DNA from: Serratia rhizosphaerae | GTDB taxonomy: Bacteria > Pseudomonadota > Gammaproteobacteria > Enterobacterales > Enterobacteriaceae | Direction: 5' to 3' | DNA length: 64,000 bases | Assembly (NCBI RefSeq): GCF_009817885.1 | Contig: NZ_CP041764.1 | Span: 2,170,001-2,234,000 of the forward strand | Shown here: in pieces, positions 31,952 through 40,412 of the stretch | Position numbering within the stretch: position 1 is the stretch's first letter | Layout: every line of letters starts with the position of its first letter | Position numbers and translations under genes: made by a program | The notes under the pieces: model-generated | Told to the model about the DNA's origin: nothing | The model's input: the letters and a program-made list of their open reading frames with translations, nothing else | Database searches by the model: none

Positions 31952-32899
31952 ATGTATCACCTACGAGTACCCGTTACAGAACAAGAACTGAAGGATTATT
32001 ACCAGTTTCGCTGGGAAATGCTGCGCAAGCCATTGCACCAGCCGGTGGGTTCGGAAAAGGATGCCTATGACGCCATGGCGCACCACCAAATGGTGGTGGA
32101 TGAGAATGGCAAAATCGTCGCCGTTGGCCGGCTGTATATCAATGCGGATAACGAAGCGGCGATTCGTTTTTTAGCGGTCGATCCCGGCGTGCAGGACAAA
32201 GGGCTGGGTACGCTGGTGGCGATGACGCTGGAGTCGGTGGCGCGTCAGGAAGGCGTGAAGCGCGTGGTGTGCAGCGCGCGTGAGGACGCGGTGGCGTTCT
32301 TCGCCAAACTGGGGTTTGAAAGCCAGGGGGAGATCAGCGCGCCGCAAACCTCGCCGATCCGCCACTTCCTGATGATTAAGCCGGTGGCGACGCTGGACGA
32401 TATTCTGCACCGTCCCGACTGGTGCGGACAGCTGCAGCAGGCCTGGTACGATCATATTCCGCTCAGTGAAAAGATGGGGGTGCGCATCAGCCAGTATACC
32501 GGCCAGCGTTTTGTCACCACCATGCCGGAGGTCGGCAATCAGAATCCGCACCATACGCTGTTTGCCGGCAGCCTGTTCTCGCTGGCGACGCTGACCGCCT
32601 GGGGGCTGATCTGGCTGCTGCTGCGCGAGCGCCATCTGGGCGGCACCATCATTCTGGCGGATGCGCATATCCGTTACAGTAAACCTATCACCGGTCGCCC
32701 GCGCGCGGTGGCCGATCTCAGCTCGTTGAGCGGCGACCTTGACCGACTGGCGCGCGGCCGCCGTGCCCGCGTGCAGGCGGAAGTGGTGCTGTTTGGCGAT
32801 GATGATAAAGGGGCGGTGTTTGAGGGCATCTACATGGTGCTGCCGGCCGAGCCGGAAGTCCCGCTGGATCAGGGTGGCTGCGAGGCCATTCCCGAATAA
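31952..32899 (+). CDS. fabY: Bifunctional acetyltransferase/thioesterase-fold protein FabY (YiiD)
   Basis: 315 residues with an N-terminal GNAT acetyltransferase domain (about 1-145; acetyl-CoA site in VQDKGLGTLVAMTLE) and a C-terminal hot-dog thioesterase-like domain (about 155-300; NQNPHHTLFAGSLFS). It matches E. coli YiiD, reported to support fatty-acid initiation when FabH is absent. The biochemical role is less certain than the family assignment. Last gene of yihY-dtd-fabY; it ends at a hairpin shared with yicH. Confidence 0.9.
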   Translation: MYHLRVPVTEQELKDYYQFRWEMLRKPLHQPVGSEKDAYDAMAHHQMVVDENGKIVAVGRLYINADNEAAIRFLAVDPGVQDKGLGTLVAMTLESVARQEGVKRVVCSAREDAVAFFAKLGFESQGEISAPQTSPIRHFLMIKPVATLDDILHRPDWCGQLQQAWYDHIPLSEKMGVRISQYTGQRFVTTMPEVGNQNPHHTLFAGSLFSLATLTAWGLIWLLLRERHLGGTIILADAHIRYSKPITGRPRAVADLSSLSGDLDRLARGRRARVQAEVVLFGDDDKGAVFEGIYMVLPAEPEVPLDQGGCEAIPE

Positions 32900-32901
32900 C
32901 C

Positions 32902-32926
32902 AATAAGGGCGCTATGCGCCCTTATT
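32902..32926. terminator. Bidirectional terminator between fabY and yicH
   Basis: AATAAGGGCGC - TAT - GCGCCCTTATT perfect inverted repeat between convergent genes. Confidence 0.8.
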
Positions 32927-32929
32927 GCT

Positions 32930-34591
32930 TTACGGCTGTTGCTGATTGACCGTTTGCCCGTCCTTCGCCGTGGCCTGCAGATTACCCCGTACGGAATCCC
33001 GGAACGGCCCGTCGCTGTTTAACAGCCCCTGAACCTGCAGCTGCAGGTTGCCGTCGCCCTCCAGCGGCACCGGCTGCCAGCCCCATTGCTGCAGGGTATT
33101 GAGCGGCACCGAACGACCGGATAAAGACAGCGAAAACGGCTTGCCCGGCCGTTGCGTGACGGTTGCCTTGGCATCCAGCAGGCCATTAGGCATAAAGGCG
33201 CTCAGCTCGGTAACGGCGATTTGCCGCTGGTCCGCCGTCAGCGCCAGAGAAGGCCGGCGGACGTCGATTTTATTGAACGTTGCTTCGCTGGCGCTCAGGT
33301 TTAGCGAACCGGACCAGATTCCCCACTGACCATCGTGCGCCAGCAGCAGATTGCTGCCGTAACCGTTCAGCGATGTCAGCTGGAACGGGAACGCCGGATT
33401 GATATCGATAATCAGGTTACGGTTGGTGGTCAGCTTATTGACGTATACCTGCGACAGCCATGCCGGCAGCGGTTTGAGCCACAGCTCACGCCAGTTTTGC
33501 GGCAGCGTATACTCCAACGCCGCGACGGTGACGTCGTCCAGCTGCAAACGTTTGGTGGCGCGCAGCCAACTGCCGTTGGCGCGCAGCAGGCCGCCTTCCC
33601 AGCGCGAGGTGAATTGCTCAATGGCGATACCGGCCGGTGACAGCCGCGTACTGATAATCGGATCCACCAGATGGAAGCGGCCGTTGATAATATCGCTGGC
33701 GTTGGCATGCAATGCGCCGTTCTCGCTGCGCCAGTCTCCCTGCTGAAGCGAGACGTTTTGCAGGGACAGGTCAAGATCGTTAAACGCCCACCCCTTGCCC
33801 TCCAGCCGTGCGTCGATCAGGTCAAAGCGTTGCAGTGTGATCGGCGGCAGGGTGGTAAAGCGCTGCCAGAATTGTTCCAGCGACAGCGGCGTTTGCAGCC
33901 GCACCTTGTTCAGGCGCAGACGGTCTACCAGCCAGCTGCCGTCGGCGGCACGCGTCGCTTTACCGGTCAGGTCGCCCTGGGCCAGATCGGCGCCGAAATC
34001 TTCCAGCAGCAGCTGATGATCTTTGATTTGCCCTTGCACCAGCGCCTGAGAGGCGGGGATGCCGTTCAGGGTCAGCGAGCCGGCGCTGAACTGGAAGCGG
34101 TTGTTGTCGCCCAGCAGGTGCCCGGACTGAGGCCGCCATGGCGTAATCCCGGCGTTAACCCGCTGCGCATTAAGCTGCCAGTCGGCGTCGCCGGCATGCA
34201 ATGCCATATTGTTCAGCTGCAGCACGTCGGCCTGGATCGGTAACGCCGCTGCGCCAGGTTGCACATTGAGTGTTCCGTCGTGCAGCGTCACGCTGTGGAA
34301 GTAACGCGGGTTGGTGATCTGACGCAGGCTGAGACCCAGAACGACGCGCTTGGCCGTTAACGCCTGCGGCTGGTTGGCGCGCGTCAGCGCGACGTCTTCC
34401 AGGCCGATCTGCGCCGGTTCATCCCAGGAGTGGCTGATTTTACCGAGAGAGAGGCGGTAGTCGCTGTGCCCACTCACCCAGTTGCCGATCTGACCGGCGG
34501 CCCAGCGGGTCTGCCCGACCAGATACAGTAATACGATGACGATTGCCGCCGCCACCAGCAGCCATAGCAACAGTTTCCCAATAAATTTCAT
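32930..34591 (-). CDS. yicH: AsmA-family protein YicH
   Basis: Large periplasmic protein with one N-terminal membrane anchor (about residues 4-26, LLLWLLVAAAIVIVLLYL) and a long AsmA-like beta-rich region; the AsmA family is linked to outer-membrane phospholipid transport or homeostasis. 553 residues, aligning with E. coli YicH including the conserved LIIDINPAFPFQLTSLNGYG segment. The start is ATG 34591 (MKFIGKLLLW), as in E. coli; the in-frame ATG at 34600 adds three residues. Its neighbour xanP is also the E. coli neighbour, but fabY on the other side is not. Confidence 0.9.
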   Translation of the reverse strand: MKFIGKLLLWLLVAAAIVIVLLYLVGQTRWAAGQIGNWVSGHSDYRLSLGKISHSWDEPAQIGLEDVALTRANQPQALTAKRVVLGLSLRQITNPRYFHSVTLHDGTLNVQPGAAALPIQADVLQLNNMALHAGDADWQLNAQRVNAGITPWRPQSGHLLGDNNRFQFSAGSLTLNGIPASQALVQGQIKDHQLLLEDFGADLAQGDLTGKATRAADGSWLVDRLRLNKVRLQTPLSLEQFWQRFTTLPPITLQRFDLIDARLEGKGWAFNDLDLSLQNVSLQQGDWRSENGALHANASDIINGRFHLVDPIISTRLSPAGIAIEQFTSRWEGGLLRANGSWLRATKRLQLDDVTVAALEYTLPQNWRELWLKPLPAWLSQVYVNKLTTNRNLIIDINPAFPFQLTSLNGYGSNLLLAHDGQWGIWSGSLNLSASEATFNKIDVRRPSLALTADQRQIAVTELSAFMPNGLLDAKATVTQRPGKPFSLSLSGRSVPLNTLQQWGWQPVPLEGDGNLQLQVQGLLNSDGPFRDSVRGNLQATAKDGQTVNQQQP

Positions 34592-34677
34592 CGCCTGCAC
34601 ACCCTAGCGGTCAAAAAAGATACCCCGTTTATGCCGCAATTGGCCGGCTATCTCAAGGGTAATGGTCTGACTGACAA

Positions 34678-34706
34678 TAAAAAAACGGCCGCAGGCGGCC
34701 GTTTTC
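34678..34706 (-). terminator. xanP terminator
   Basis: On the minus strand AAAACGGCCGC - CT - GCGGCCGTTTT followed by more T residues, 36 bases after the xanP stop. Confidence 0.82.
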
Positions 34707-34742
34707 GACGATAAAGCCGGGTCACACGCCCCCGCAGTGGAA

Positions 34743-36137
34743 TTATTCCTTCTCCTGCGGAAATACCAGATTCAGTACGATGGCGGTAATCCCGCCGGCG
34801 GCGATACCGGAGGAGAGCAGGGTTTTCAGCCAGTCCGGCGCGAACTGCAGAATCAGCGGCTGCTGAGAAACGCCTATACCGACCGCCAGCGACAGCGCCA
34901 TAATCATGATGGCGCGGCGATTAAGCTTCTCGCGTGAAACGATACGTACGCCGGACGCGGCGATGGTGCCGAACATCACAATGGTGGCGCCGCCCAGTAC
35001 CGGCTCAGGAATATGCTGCACAAAGCCGGCGACCGCCGGGAACAGACCCAGCGCGATCAGCATCAGCGCCACCACAAAGCCAACGTAGCGGCTGGCGACG
35101 CCGGTCAGTTGGATCACCCCGTTGTTCTGGCCGAAGCAGGAGTTTGGGAAGGTATTGAAGACCGCCGACAGCATGGAGTTCAAACCGTTGGCCAGCACGC
35201 CGCCCTTCAGGCGTTTCATATACAGCGGGCCGCGCACCGGCTGTTCGGATACGTCAGAGGTGGCAGTGATATCGCCGATGGTTTCCAGCGAGGTGACCAT
35301 AAAGATCAGCATCAGCGGCAGCAGCAGGTTCCAGTCAAAGCCCAGCCCGTAATACAGCGGGGTGGGGATGGTGATCGACGCGCTGTTGCTGACGGGCTGG
35401 CTGGCGGGCAGCATATCGAGCGCCCAGGCCAGCAGATAGCCGACCGCCATGGCGATCACCAGCGAGGCAACGCGCAGATAGGGATTACGCTGACGGTTGA
35501 GCAAAATAATCACCGCCAGCACCGCGCCGGCCAGCAGCAGGTTTTTTGGCGCGCCGAAGGTGTGGTCGTTCATTGCCGCGTAGCCGCCGCCGATGGAGGT
35601 CAGGCCGACCTGAATCAGCGACAGGCCGATAATCATCACCACAATGCCTGATACCAGCGGCGTAATAATGCGGCGCGCCAGGTGCAGGACGCGCGACAGC
35701 AGAATCTCGGTGCAGGAGGCAACCATCAGGGTGCCGAACAGCGCCGCCATCATGGTCGGCACGTCTGCGCCGCCGTTTTTCAGCGCCATGCCGCCCATAA
35801 TCAGCGGTGATACGAAGTTAAAGCTGGTGCCCTGAATCGACAGCAGGCCGGAGCCGACCGGACCCCAGGTTTTGATTTGTAAAATAGAGGCCAGACCGGA
35901 GGCGAACAGCGACATGCTGATAATGTGCTGAGTATCCTGCGCCGGCAGCCCCAGCGCCTGGCAAATCAGCAGCGCCGGCGTAATCACGGCCACGAACATC
36001 GCCAGCAGATGCTGGCCGGCGGCAAACAGCGTTTGCGGCAGCGGCGGGCGGTCTTCCAGGCGGTAGATCAGTTCGCTTTTGGGCGGGGAGGCGGAGGCGT
36101 TTTGCACGGATTCAAGCTCGGCGGATTGCATGGTCAT
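34743..36137 (-). CDS. xanP: Xanthine:proton symporter XanP
   Basis: Nucleobase-cation symporter (NCS2/NAT family) for xanthine uptake in the inner membrane. 464 residues with about 14 hydrophobic segments, the family's N-terminal QHLLAMFVA segment (the conserved His), and the NAT signature segment NSCFGQNNGVIQLTGVASR. It matches E. coli XanP (YicE). A PurR-like operator lies 55-70 bases upstream. ATGs at 36137 and 36131 are both possible starts; neither has a strong ribosome site. Confidence 0.94.
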   Translation of the reverse strand: MTMQSAELESVQNASASPPKSELIYRLEDRPPLPQTLFAAGQHLLAMFVAVITPALLICQALGLPAQDTQHIISMSLFASGLASILQIKTWGPVGSGLLSIQGTSFNFVSPLIMGGMALKNGGADVPTMMAALFGTLMVASCTEILLSRVLHLARRIITPLVSGIVVMIIGLSLIQVGLTSIGGGYAAMNDHTFGAPKNLLLAGAVLAVIILLNRQRNPYLRVASLVIAMAVGYLLAWALDMLPASQPVSNSASITIPTPLYYGLGFDWNLLLPLMLIFMVTSLETIGDITATSDVSEQPVRGPLYMKRLKGGVLANGLNSMLSAVFNTFPNSCFGQNNGVIQLTGVASRYVGFVVALMLIALGLFPAVAGFVQHIPEPVLGGATIVMFGTIAASGVRIVSREKLNRRAIMIMALSLAVGIGVSQQPLILQFAPDWLKTLLSSGIAAGGITAIVLNLVFPQEKE

Positions 36138-36192
36138 GGTGTGGCACTTTTCCGAAACGGCAAAGCAGGCATTTTAATCGTCTGGACACTAA

Positions 36193-36208
36193 AAGCAAAC
36201 GGTTGCGC
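36193..36208 (-). promoter_or_regulatory. Candidate PurR operator upstream of xanP
   Basis: AAGCAAACGGTTGCGC (reverse GCGCAACCGTTTGCTT) fits the PurR consensus GCAAACGTTTGC with one mismatch in the core. It lies in the xanP-gltS divergent region; control of a purine transporter by PurR would make sense. Inference from sequence only. Confidence 0.55.
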
Positions 36209-36378
36209 CTAACTTTTCTTCCCCGCTTATTTTTATTTATGTCGCATTTTCATGCATTTTTTCTTGTCTTCTTAGCACTTTTTCCTTCTAATCCAGCATT
36301 CATCGAGTTTAAAAAACTAAGTGGTTTTATATAACTTATTAATATAATTGGATTTATCCCCTCACATGGAGTACCTGG

Positions 36379-37590
36379 ATGTTTCATCTTGATACTTATG
36401 GCACTTTGGTTGCCGCAACTCTGGTTTTGCTCCTTGGGGGCAAGTGCGTTAGAAGCATTCCTCTGCTGAAAAAATACACCATTCCTGCCCCCGTCGCCGG
36501 TGGTTTGCTGGTTGCGCTGTTATTGTTGATTTTAAAAAAGACCGTTAATTGGGAAATCAGCTTCGACATGTCGCTGAAAGATCCGCTGATGCTGGCCTTC
36601 TTTGCCACCATCGGCCTTAATGCCAACCTGGCGCGGTTGCGCGCCGGTGGTAAGGCACTGGTTATCTTCCTGTTTGTGGTGCTGGGACTGTTGGTGGTGC
36701 AGAACGCCATCGGCATCGGTATGGCGAAGATGCTGGGGATGGACCCGCTGATGGGCCTGATCGCCGGTTCTATCACCCTGTCGGGCGGCCACGGCACCGG
36801 CGCTGCCTGGAGTAAGCTGTTTATCGAGCGTTACGGCTTTGAAAACGCCACCGAAGTGGCGATGGCCTGCGCCACCTTCGGCCTGGTGCTGGGCGGCCTG
36901 ATTGGCGGCCCGGTGGCGCGCTATCTGGTGAAGCACTCTTCCTCGCCGGAAGGTTCGCCGGATGACAGCGTCCAGCCGAGCGGCTTTGAAAAACCGGAGA
37001 GCGGTCGTCTGATTACCTCGCTGGTGATGATTGAAACCATTGCGATGATCGCCATCTGCCTCAGCCTGGGCCAGCTTATCGCCGGCCTGCTGAGCGGCAC
37101 GGTATTTGAACTGCCGAACTTCGTCTGCGTGCTGTTTGTCGGGGTGATCCTCAGCAATACGCTGGCATTCACCGGCTTTTATACCGTGTTTGAGCGTGCG
37201 GTATCGGTGCTGGGTAACGTCAGTCTGTCGCTGTTCCTGGCGATGGCGCTGATGAGCCTGCGCCTGTGGGAGCTGGCGTCACTGGCGCTGCCGATGCTGG
37301 CGATCCTGGCGGTGCAGACGCTGGTGATGGCGCTGTACGCGATTTTCGTCACCTACCGGGTGATGGGCAAAAACTATGATGCGGCAGTGCTGGCTGCCGG
37401 GCACTGCGGCTTCGGGATGGGCGCTACGCCGACCGCGATTGCCAATATGCAGGCGATTACCGATCGTTTCGGCCCATCGCACCTGGCGTTCCTGGTAGTG
37501 CCGATGGTGGGGGCGTTCTTTATCGATATCGCCAACGCCATCATTATCAAGCTGTACCTGCTGCTGCCGGTCTTCCCGGCGGTTGGCTGA
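36379..37590 (+). CDS. gltS: Sodium/glutamate symporter GltS
   Basis: Na+-coupled glutamate uptake in the inner membrane. 403 residues in two inverted hydrophobic halves with the re-entrant-loop signatures SGGHGTGAAW and GHCGFGMGATPTAIANM. It matches E. coli GltS closely. Divergent from xanP and convergent with recG, sharing a hairpin terminator with the latter. Confidence 0.96.
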   Translation: MFHLDTYGTLVAATLVLLLGGKCVRSIPLLKKYTIPAPVAGGLLVALLLLILKKTVNWEISFDMSLKDPLMLAFFATIGLNANLARLRAGGKALVIFLFVVLGLLVVQNAIGIGMAKMLGMDPLMGLIAGSITLSGGHGTGAAWSKLFIERYGFENATEVAMACATFGLVLGGLIGGPVARYLVKHSSSPEGSPDDSVQPSGFEKPESGRLITSLVMIETIAMIAICLSLGQLIAGLLSGTVFELPNFVCVLFVGVILSNTLAFTGFYTVFERAVSVLGNVSLSLFLAMALMSLRLWELASLALPMLAILAVQTLVMALYAIFVTYRVMGKNYDAAVLAAGHCGFGMGATPTAIANMQAITDRFGPSHLAFLVVPMVGAFFIDIANAIIIKLYLLLPVFPAVG

Positions 37591-37605
37591 GTAACCACTG
37601 GACAG

Positions 37606-37634
37606 CAAAAGGGCGCCTTCTCGGCGCCCTTTTT
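37606..37634. terminator. Bidirectional terminator between gltS and recG
   Basis: AAAGGGCGCC - TTCT - CGGCGCCCTTTT hairpin with T and A runs on its two sides, immediately after both stop codons. Confidence 0.82.
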
Positions 37635-39715
37635 TATGCGTTGGAATAGCGTGCCTTTTCCGGCAGCCAGCGCTCAATCAGCGCCTGAGCGTGTTCGGGG
37701 TATTGCTGGTGGATATGGCGGGCAACCCGCTGTACTTCCGGGATCATCGACTGGTCGCGCAGCAGATCGGCGACTTTGAATTCGGCATTGCCGGTCTGCC
37801 GGGTGCCGAGTAGCTCGCCGGGGCCGCGAATTTCCAGATCGCGCTGGGCGATCACGAAGCCATCGTTGCTGTCGCGCAGCACCTGCAGGCGCTTCTGCGC
37901 GGTTTTACTCAGCGGGGTTTTGTACAGCAGTACGCAGTGTGAGGCGACCGCGCCGCGACCTACGCGGCCACGCAGCTGGTGCAGCTGCGCCAGGCCCAGC
38001 CGCTCCGGGTTTTCAATAATCATCAGGCTGGCGTTCGGCACATCGACGCCGACTTCGATCACCGTGGTGGCAACCAGCAGCTGCAGCTCCCCCTGCTTGA
38101 AGGCCTGCATCACCGCCTGTTTTTCCTGCGCCTTCATCCGGCCGTGCACCAGCGCCACCTTCAGCTCCGGCAGCGCCGCTTTCAGCTCTTCCCAGGTGGC
38201 TTCCGCCGCCTGCGCTTCCAGCAGTTCGGACTCTTCAATCAGCGTGCAGACCCAGTAAGCCTGACGGCCTTCCTGCTGGCAGGCGTTTCTGACGCGTTCG
38301 ATAATATCTGCCCGGCGGGTATCCGGGATCGCCACCGTGGTGACCGGCGTGCGGCCCGGCGGCAGTTCATCGATGACCGAGGTGTCCAGATCGGCATAGG
38401 CGGTCATCGCCAGCGTGCGTGGGATCGGTGTGGCGGTCATGATCAACTGGTGGGCATGGAAACCCTGCTCTTCACCTTTTTCCCACAGCGCCAGACGCTG
38501 ATGGACGCCAAAGCGGTGCTGTTCATCAATGATAACCAGCGCCAGCCCGTTGAACTGAACCTGCTCCTGAAAAATGGCGTGGGTGCCGACCACCATCGAA
38601 ACCTGACCGCTGGCGATCGCTTCCTGCTGCGCGATGCGCGCTTTGCCTTTCTGCTTCCCGGCCAGCCAGCCGACTTCAATGCCCAACGGCGCAAACCATT
38701 GGCGGAAGTTATTGGCATGCTGTTCCGCCAGCAGCTCGGTCGGCGCCATCAGCGCCACCTGCTTACCGTGGGCAATGGCGCGCAGCGCGGCCAGCGCCGC
38801 CACCAGCGTTTTCCCGGAGCCGACGTCGCCCTGAACCAGACGCATCATCGGGAAATCTTTTTGCATATCAGCTTCGATATCCGCCACCACGCGCTGTTGC
38901 GCACCGGTCGGGGCAAACGGCAACTGGGCCAGAAACGCTTTTTTCAATCTGCCGTCCGGCAGCAGCGGCTGGGCGTGATAACTCTGCGTGCCGGCGCGTA
39001 CCGCCAGCATGCTGAGGTTGTGTGCCAGCAGCTCTTCCATAATCAGCCGTTTCTGCGCCGGATGTTTGCCCAATTCCAGATCGGCCAGCTGGATATCCGG
39101 CGGCGGACGATGCAGCGTATGCAGCGCCTGCGGCAGGCTCATCAGGCCGCCGCTCAGTTCCGGCGGCAGCAGTTCGGTAATGGCGCAGGTATCCAGCAGC
39201 TCCAGCGCCTGATCGGTCAGCTTACGCAGCGTAGCCTGACGGACGCCTTCGGTTGTGGGGTAGACCGGCGTCAGCGAGGCCTGCAGCTCGACGTCGTCAT
39301 GTTCGCCCTGCAGGCGGTATTCCGGATGAATGATTTCCGCACCGTGGTTGCCGCGCTTGATTTCCCCGTAGGCGGTAACGCGGCGCCCGGTCGCCAGGCT
39401 GTTTTTCATCGCCGCGTTGAAATTGAAAAAGCGCATGGTGAGGATGCCGGTGCCGTCGCTGATTTGGCAGGTGAGCATACGGCGGCGGCCAAAACTGATA
39501 TCGCTGCGCAGTACTTCGCCTTCTACCGTGGCGAAAATGCCCGGCAGCAGGTCATTGATGGGGTACAGGCGGGTGCGGTCTTCGTAACGCAGCGGCAGGT
39601 GCAGCAGCAGATCCTGAATGGTTTCCAACCCGATTTTAGCCAGCTTGGCTGCCTGGCTGGCGCCAACGCCGGTCAACGTGGTGAGCGGAACCGCATCCAG
39701 CAGGCGGCCTTTCAT
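37634..39715 (-). CDS. recG: ATP-dependent DNA helicase RecG
   Basis: Branched-DNA translocase that remodels stalled forks and R-loops. 693 residues, the same as E. coli: N-terminal wedge/OB domain (to about 150), superfamily-2 helicase core with Walker A GDVGSGKTLVA near 300, Walker B-type IIDEQHRFG, motif III TATPIPRTL and motif VI QLRGRVGRG, then the TRG motif region near the end. ATG 39715 gives MKGRLLDAVPL and overlaps the trmH stop by 4 bases; the longer frame to 39748 is upstream extension only. Confidence 0.97.
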   Translation of the reverse strand: MKGRLLDAVPLTTLTGVGASQAAKLAKIGLETIQDLLLHLPLRYEDRTRLYPINDLLPGIFATVEGEVLRSDISFGRRRMLTCQISDGTGILTMRFFNFNAAMKNSLATGRRVTAYGEIKRGNHGAEIIHPEYRLQGEHDDVELQASLTPVYPTTEGVRQATLRKLTDQALELLDTCAITELLPPELSGGLMSLPQALHTLHRPPPDIQLADLELGKHPAQKRLIMEELLAHNLSMLAVRAGTQSYHAQPLLPDGRLKKAFLAQLPFAPTGAQQRVVADIEADMQKDFPMMRLVQGDVGSGKTLVAALAALRAIAHGKQVALMAPTELLAEQHANNFRQWFAPLGIEVGWLAGKQKGKARIAQQEAIASGQVSMVVGTHAIFQEQVQFNGLALVIIDEQHRFGVHQRLALWEKGEEQGFHAHQLIMTATPIPRTLAMTAYADLDTSVIDELPPGRTPVTTVAIPDTRRADIIERVRNACQQEGRQAYWVCTLIEESELLEAQAAEATWEELKAALPELKVALVHGRMKAQEKQAVMQAFKQGELQLLVATTVIEVGVDVPNASLMIIENPERLGLAQLHQLRGRVGRGAVASHCVLLYKTPLSKTAQKRLQVLRDSNDGFVIAQRDLEIRGPGELLGTRQTGNAEFKVADLLRDQSMIPEVQRVARHIHQQYPEHAQALIERWLPEKARYSNA

Positions 39716-40407
39716 CTGCGCACCGTTGCTTGCATGGCGGCCCACCATTCGGCCTCGGCGATCACTGCGCCGTTTTCATCGATATGGGGGCGCGGCAGGC
39801 CTTTACGCTTGGCGACGTTGGCCAGCACCGGGTAGCCGCCCTCAAACAGCAGGCGCTGTTGCTCTTCAGCATCCAGCATGCTGCGATCGCGGCGGTACAT
39901 GCCGGCATTTTGGCGCTGTCGCTGCGCTTCGTACAGGATCAGGGCGGAAGCCACGGAGACGTTGAGCGATTGCACCATGCCGATCATCGGAATGATGATG
40001 TCCTGGTCGGCAAGCTGCAGCGCTTCTTCGGTGATGCCGGTTTTTTCCTGCCCGAGCAGAATACAGGTTGGGCGGGTGTAGTCGATATCACGAAAATCCA
40101 CCGCGCGGTCAGACAGGTGCGTCGCCAGAATTTGCATGCCCTGGCCCTTCATATGGCCGACCGCATCGCCGATGGTAGGGTGCGTTTTTACGTTGACCCA
40201 GCTGTTGCTGCCGGCGGCGGAAGAAACCAGCGTCCGCATGCGGGTGGTTGGCCAAACGGCATGAACCTGATGCACGCCGACGGCGTCGGCGGTACGGATA
40301 ATTGCGGAGACGTTATGCGGTTTGTGAACCTGTTCCAGACAAACCGTCAGATCCGGTTGACGGGTGGCGAGCATTTCACAAATCCGCGCATAGCGTTCGG
40401 GGCTCAT
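39712..40407 (-). CDS. trmH: tRNA (guanosine-18-2'-O)-methyltransferase TrmH (SpoU)
   Basis: SPOUT-class enzyme that methylates the ribose of G18 in tRNA. 231 residues with the motif-1 Asn/Arg region (KPHNVSAIIRTADAVG), motif 2 in CILLGQEKTG and motif 3 IPMIGMVQSLNVSVASALIL, which form the SAM-binding knot. It lies between spoT (5 bases away) and recG (4-base overlap), in the rpoZ-spoT-trmH-recG operon. Confidence 0.96.
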   Translation of the reverse strand: MSPERYARICEMLATRQPDLTVCLEQVHKPHNVSAIIRTADAVGVHQVHAVWPTTRMRTLVSSAAGSNSWVNVKTHPTIGDAVGHMKGQGMQILATHLSDRAVDFRDIDYTRPTCILLGQEKTGITEEALQLADQDIIIPMIGMVQSLNVSVASALILYEAQRQRQNAGMYRRDRSMLDAEEQQRLLFEGGYPVLANVAKRKGLPRPHIDENGAVIAEAEWWAAMQATVRR

Positions 40408-40412
40408 AGGCG

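Noticed and set aside
37979..39835. 618-codon open frame on the plus strand across recG
   Set aside because: Antisense shadow of recG, with a His/Gln/Arg-rich composition and no start context; recG on the other strand matches its family over the full length.
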